Assembly: GCA_019359315.1 (NCBI GenBank)
Contig: JAHHHO010000007.1
Location: forward strand, 62,001 to 126,000
DNA from: Myxacorys californica WJT36-NPBG1
Lineage (GTDB): Bacteria; Cyanobacteriota; Cyanobacteriia; Leptolyngbyales; Leptolyngbyaceae
DNA length: 64,000 bases
Reading direction: 5' to 3'
The notes beneath the pieces were generated by a model. It was not told the DNA's origin. It did not search any database and saw only the letters and a list, made by a program, of their open reading frames with translations. The stretch's first letter is position 1, and each line of letters begins with the position of its first letter. The position numbers and the translations under genes are program-made. Shown here one piece after another: positions 63,834 through 64,000 of the stretch.

Positions 63834-64000
63834 ATGACCCATTCTCAGAATTTACGGCTTGCTTCGCAAAGCTCCCGAAAAACACAGCGTCTAGCTTGGC
63901 TAGAAGGAATTCGGATTTTTGCCGCTGTTGTGATATTGCTCTATCACGCTCAATTGCTCTTTACGAAATATAGTTACACGCCACAGCCTACTGGCTTAAT
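63834..64000 (+). CDS. Acyltransferase family 3 protein, 5' end only
   Basis: The gene runs off the window; 55 codons are visible. GAGGAG lies about 8 bases before the ATG. The translation MTHSQNLRLASQSSRKTQRL has a polar start, then LAWLEGIRIFAAVVILLYHAQ, which is the first membrane helix and LEGxR-H pattern of OafA-type membrane acyltransferases. These O-acylate surface polysaccharides or lipids. The histidine of YHAQ matches the catalytic-region histidine of the family. The rest is needed to be sure. Confidence 0.75.
   Translation, partial: MTHSQNLRLASQSSRKTQRLAWLEGIRIFAAVVILLYHAQLLFTKYSYTPQPTGL

Noticed and set aside
1-64000. tRNA or rRNA genes
   Set aside because: The intergenic regions were read for T-loop and acceptor-stem patterns on both strands and none fitted.

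Overview
The window is chromosomal DNA of a cyanobacterium. The evidence is a Rubisco activase with a small-subunit-like tail, Ycf46 and Ycf35, a CRR7-family protein, a PlmA-type GntR regulator, a bifunctional FBPase/SBPase next to glutamyl-tRNA reductase, a CrtD-type carotenoid desaturase, an SLH-OprB 'iron uptake porin', and very frequent GCGATCGC (HIP1) octamers. Gene content suits a filamentous Leptolyngbya-like organism, but the genus is only a guess. Nothing indicates a plasmid, a prophage or a recent island. I found no tRNA, rRNA, transposase gene or CRISPR array; one SRP RNA gene is present.

Layout. 1-3.4 kb: the end of a DUF2993 gene, then small membrane and stress-type genes (DUF2231, a disordered protein, a general-stress SDR), each closed by a hairpin. 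3.4-14.1 kb: plmA, a dienelactone hydrolase, pheT, a Ser/Thr kinase with pentapeptide repeats, an M48 protease, accA, an SDR and folE. 14.2-22.0 kb: two minus-strand hybrid histidine kinases, one of 1954 residues built on a long tandem HAMP array with a 92-residue (276 bp) period. 22.3-24.0 kb: a small gene, an array of eleven 21-bp repeats, a phasin-like protein, the SRP RNA gene (ffs) and a YciI protein. 24.1-30.1 kb: a 2H phosphoesterase, a probably inactive alpha/beta hydrolase, a Uma2 protein, rca, a small membrane protein, hisF, a lipoprotein and an RHH protein. 30.1-36.9 kb: ycf46-ycf35, a CysQ-like phosphatase, a Crp-type regulator, an M61 peptidase and a coiled-coil protein. 37-43.7 kb: a small beta-barrel protein, an overlapping REC-GGDEF/hybrid-kinase pair and a lipid kinase. 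43.8-48.5 kb: crr7, DUF2854, a thioredoxin-like protein, a membrane subtilase overlapping a small gene, and an HPP transporter. 48.8-53.6 kb: three glycosyltransferase-type genes and a membrane-anchored protein. 54-62.7 kb: a porin behind a Fur-box-like site, aroA, hemA, glpX and crtD. The last 1.1 kb before a truncated acyltransferase is gene-poor but carries an orphan minus-strand terminator.

Much of the window is core photosynthetic and biosynthetic metabolism (carbon fixation, tetrapyrrole, aromatic amino acid, histidine, folate, fatty acid and carotenoid synthesis) mixed with heavy signalling. The most unusual elements are the 21-bp repeat array at 22675-22905, the poly-HAMP kinase, a LOV-like domain with serine in place of the photoactive cysteine, a strong hairpin directly before rca, and terminator hairpins with no gene to serve. 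I saw no clear multi-gene novel system such as a defence island or biosynthetic cluster.
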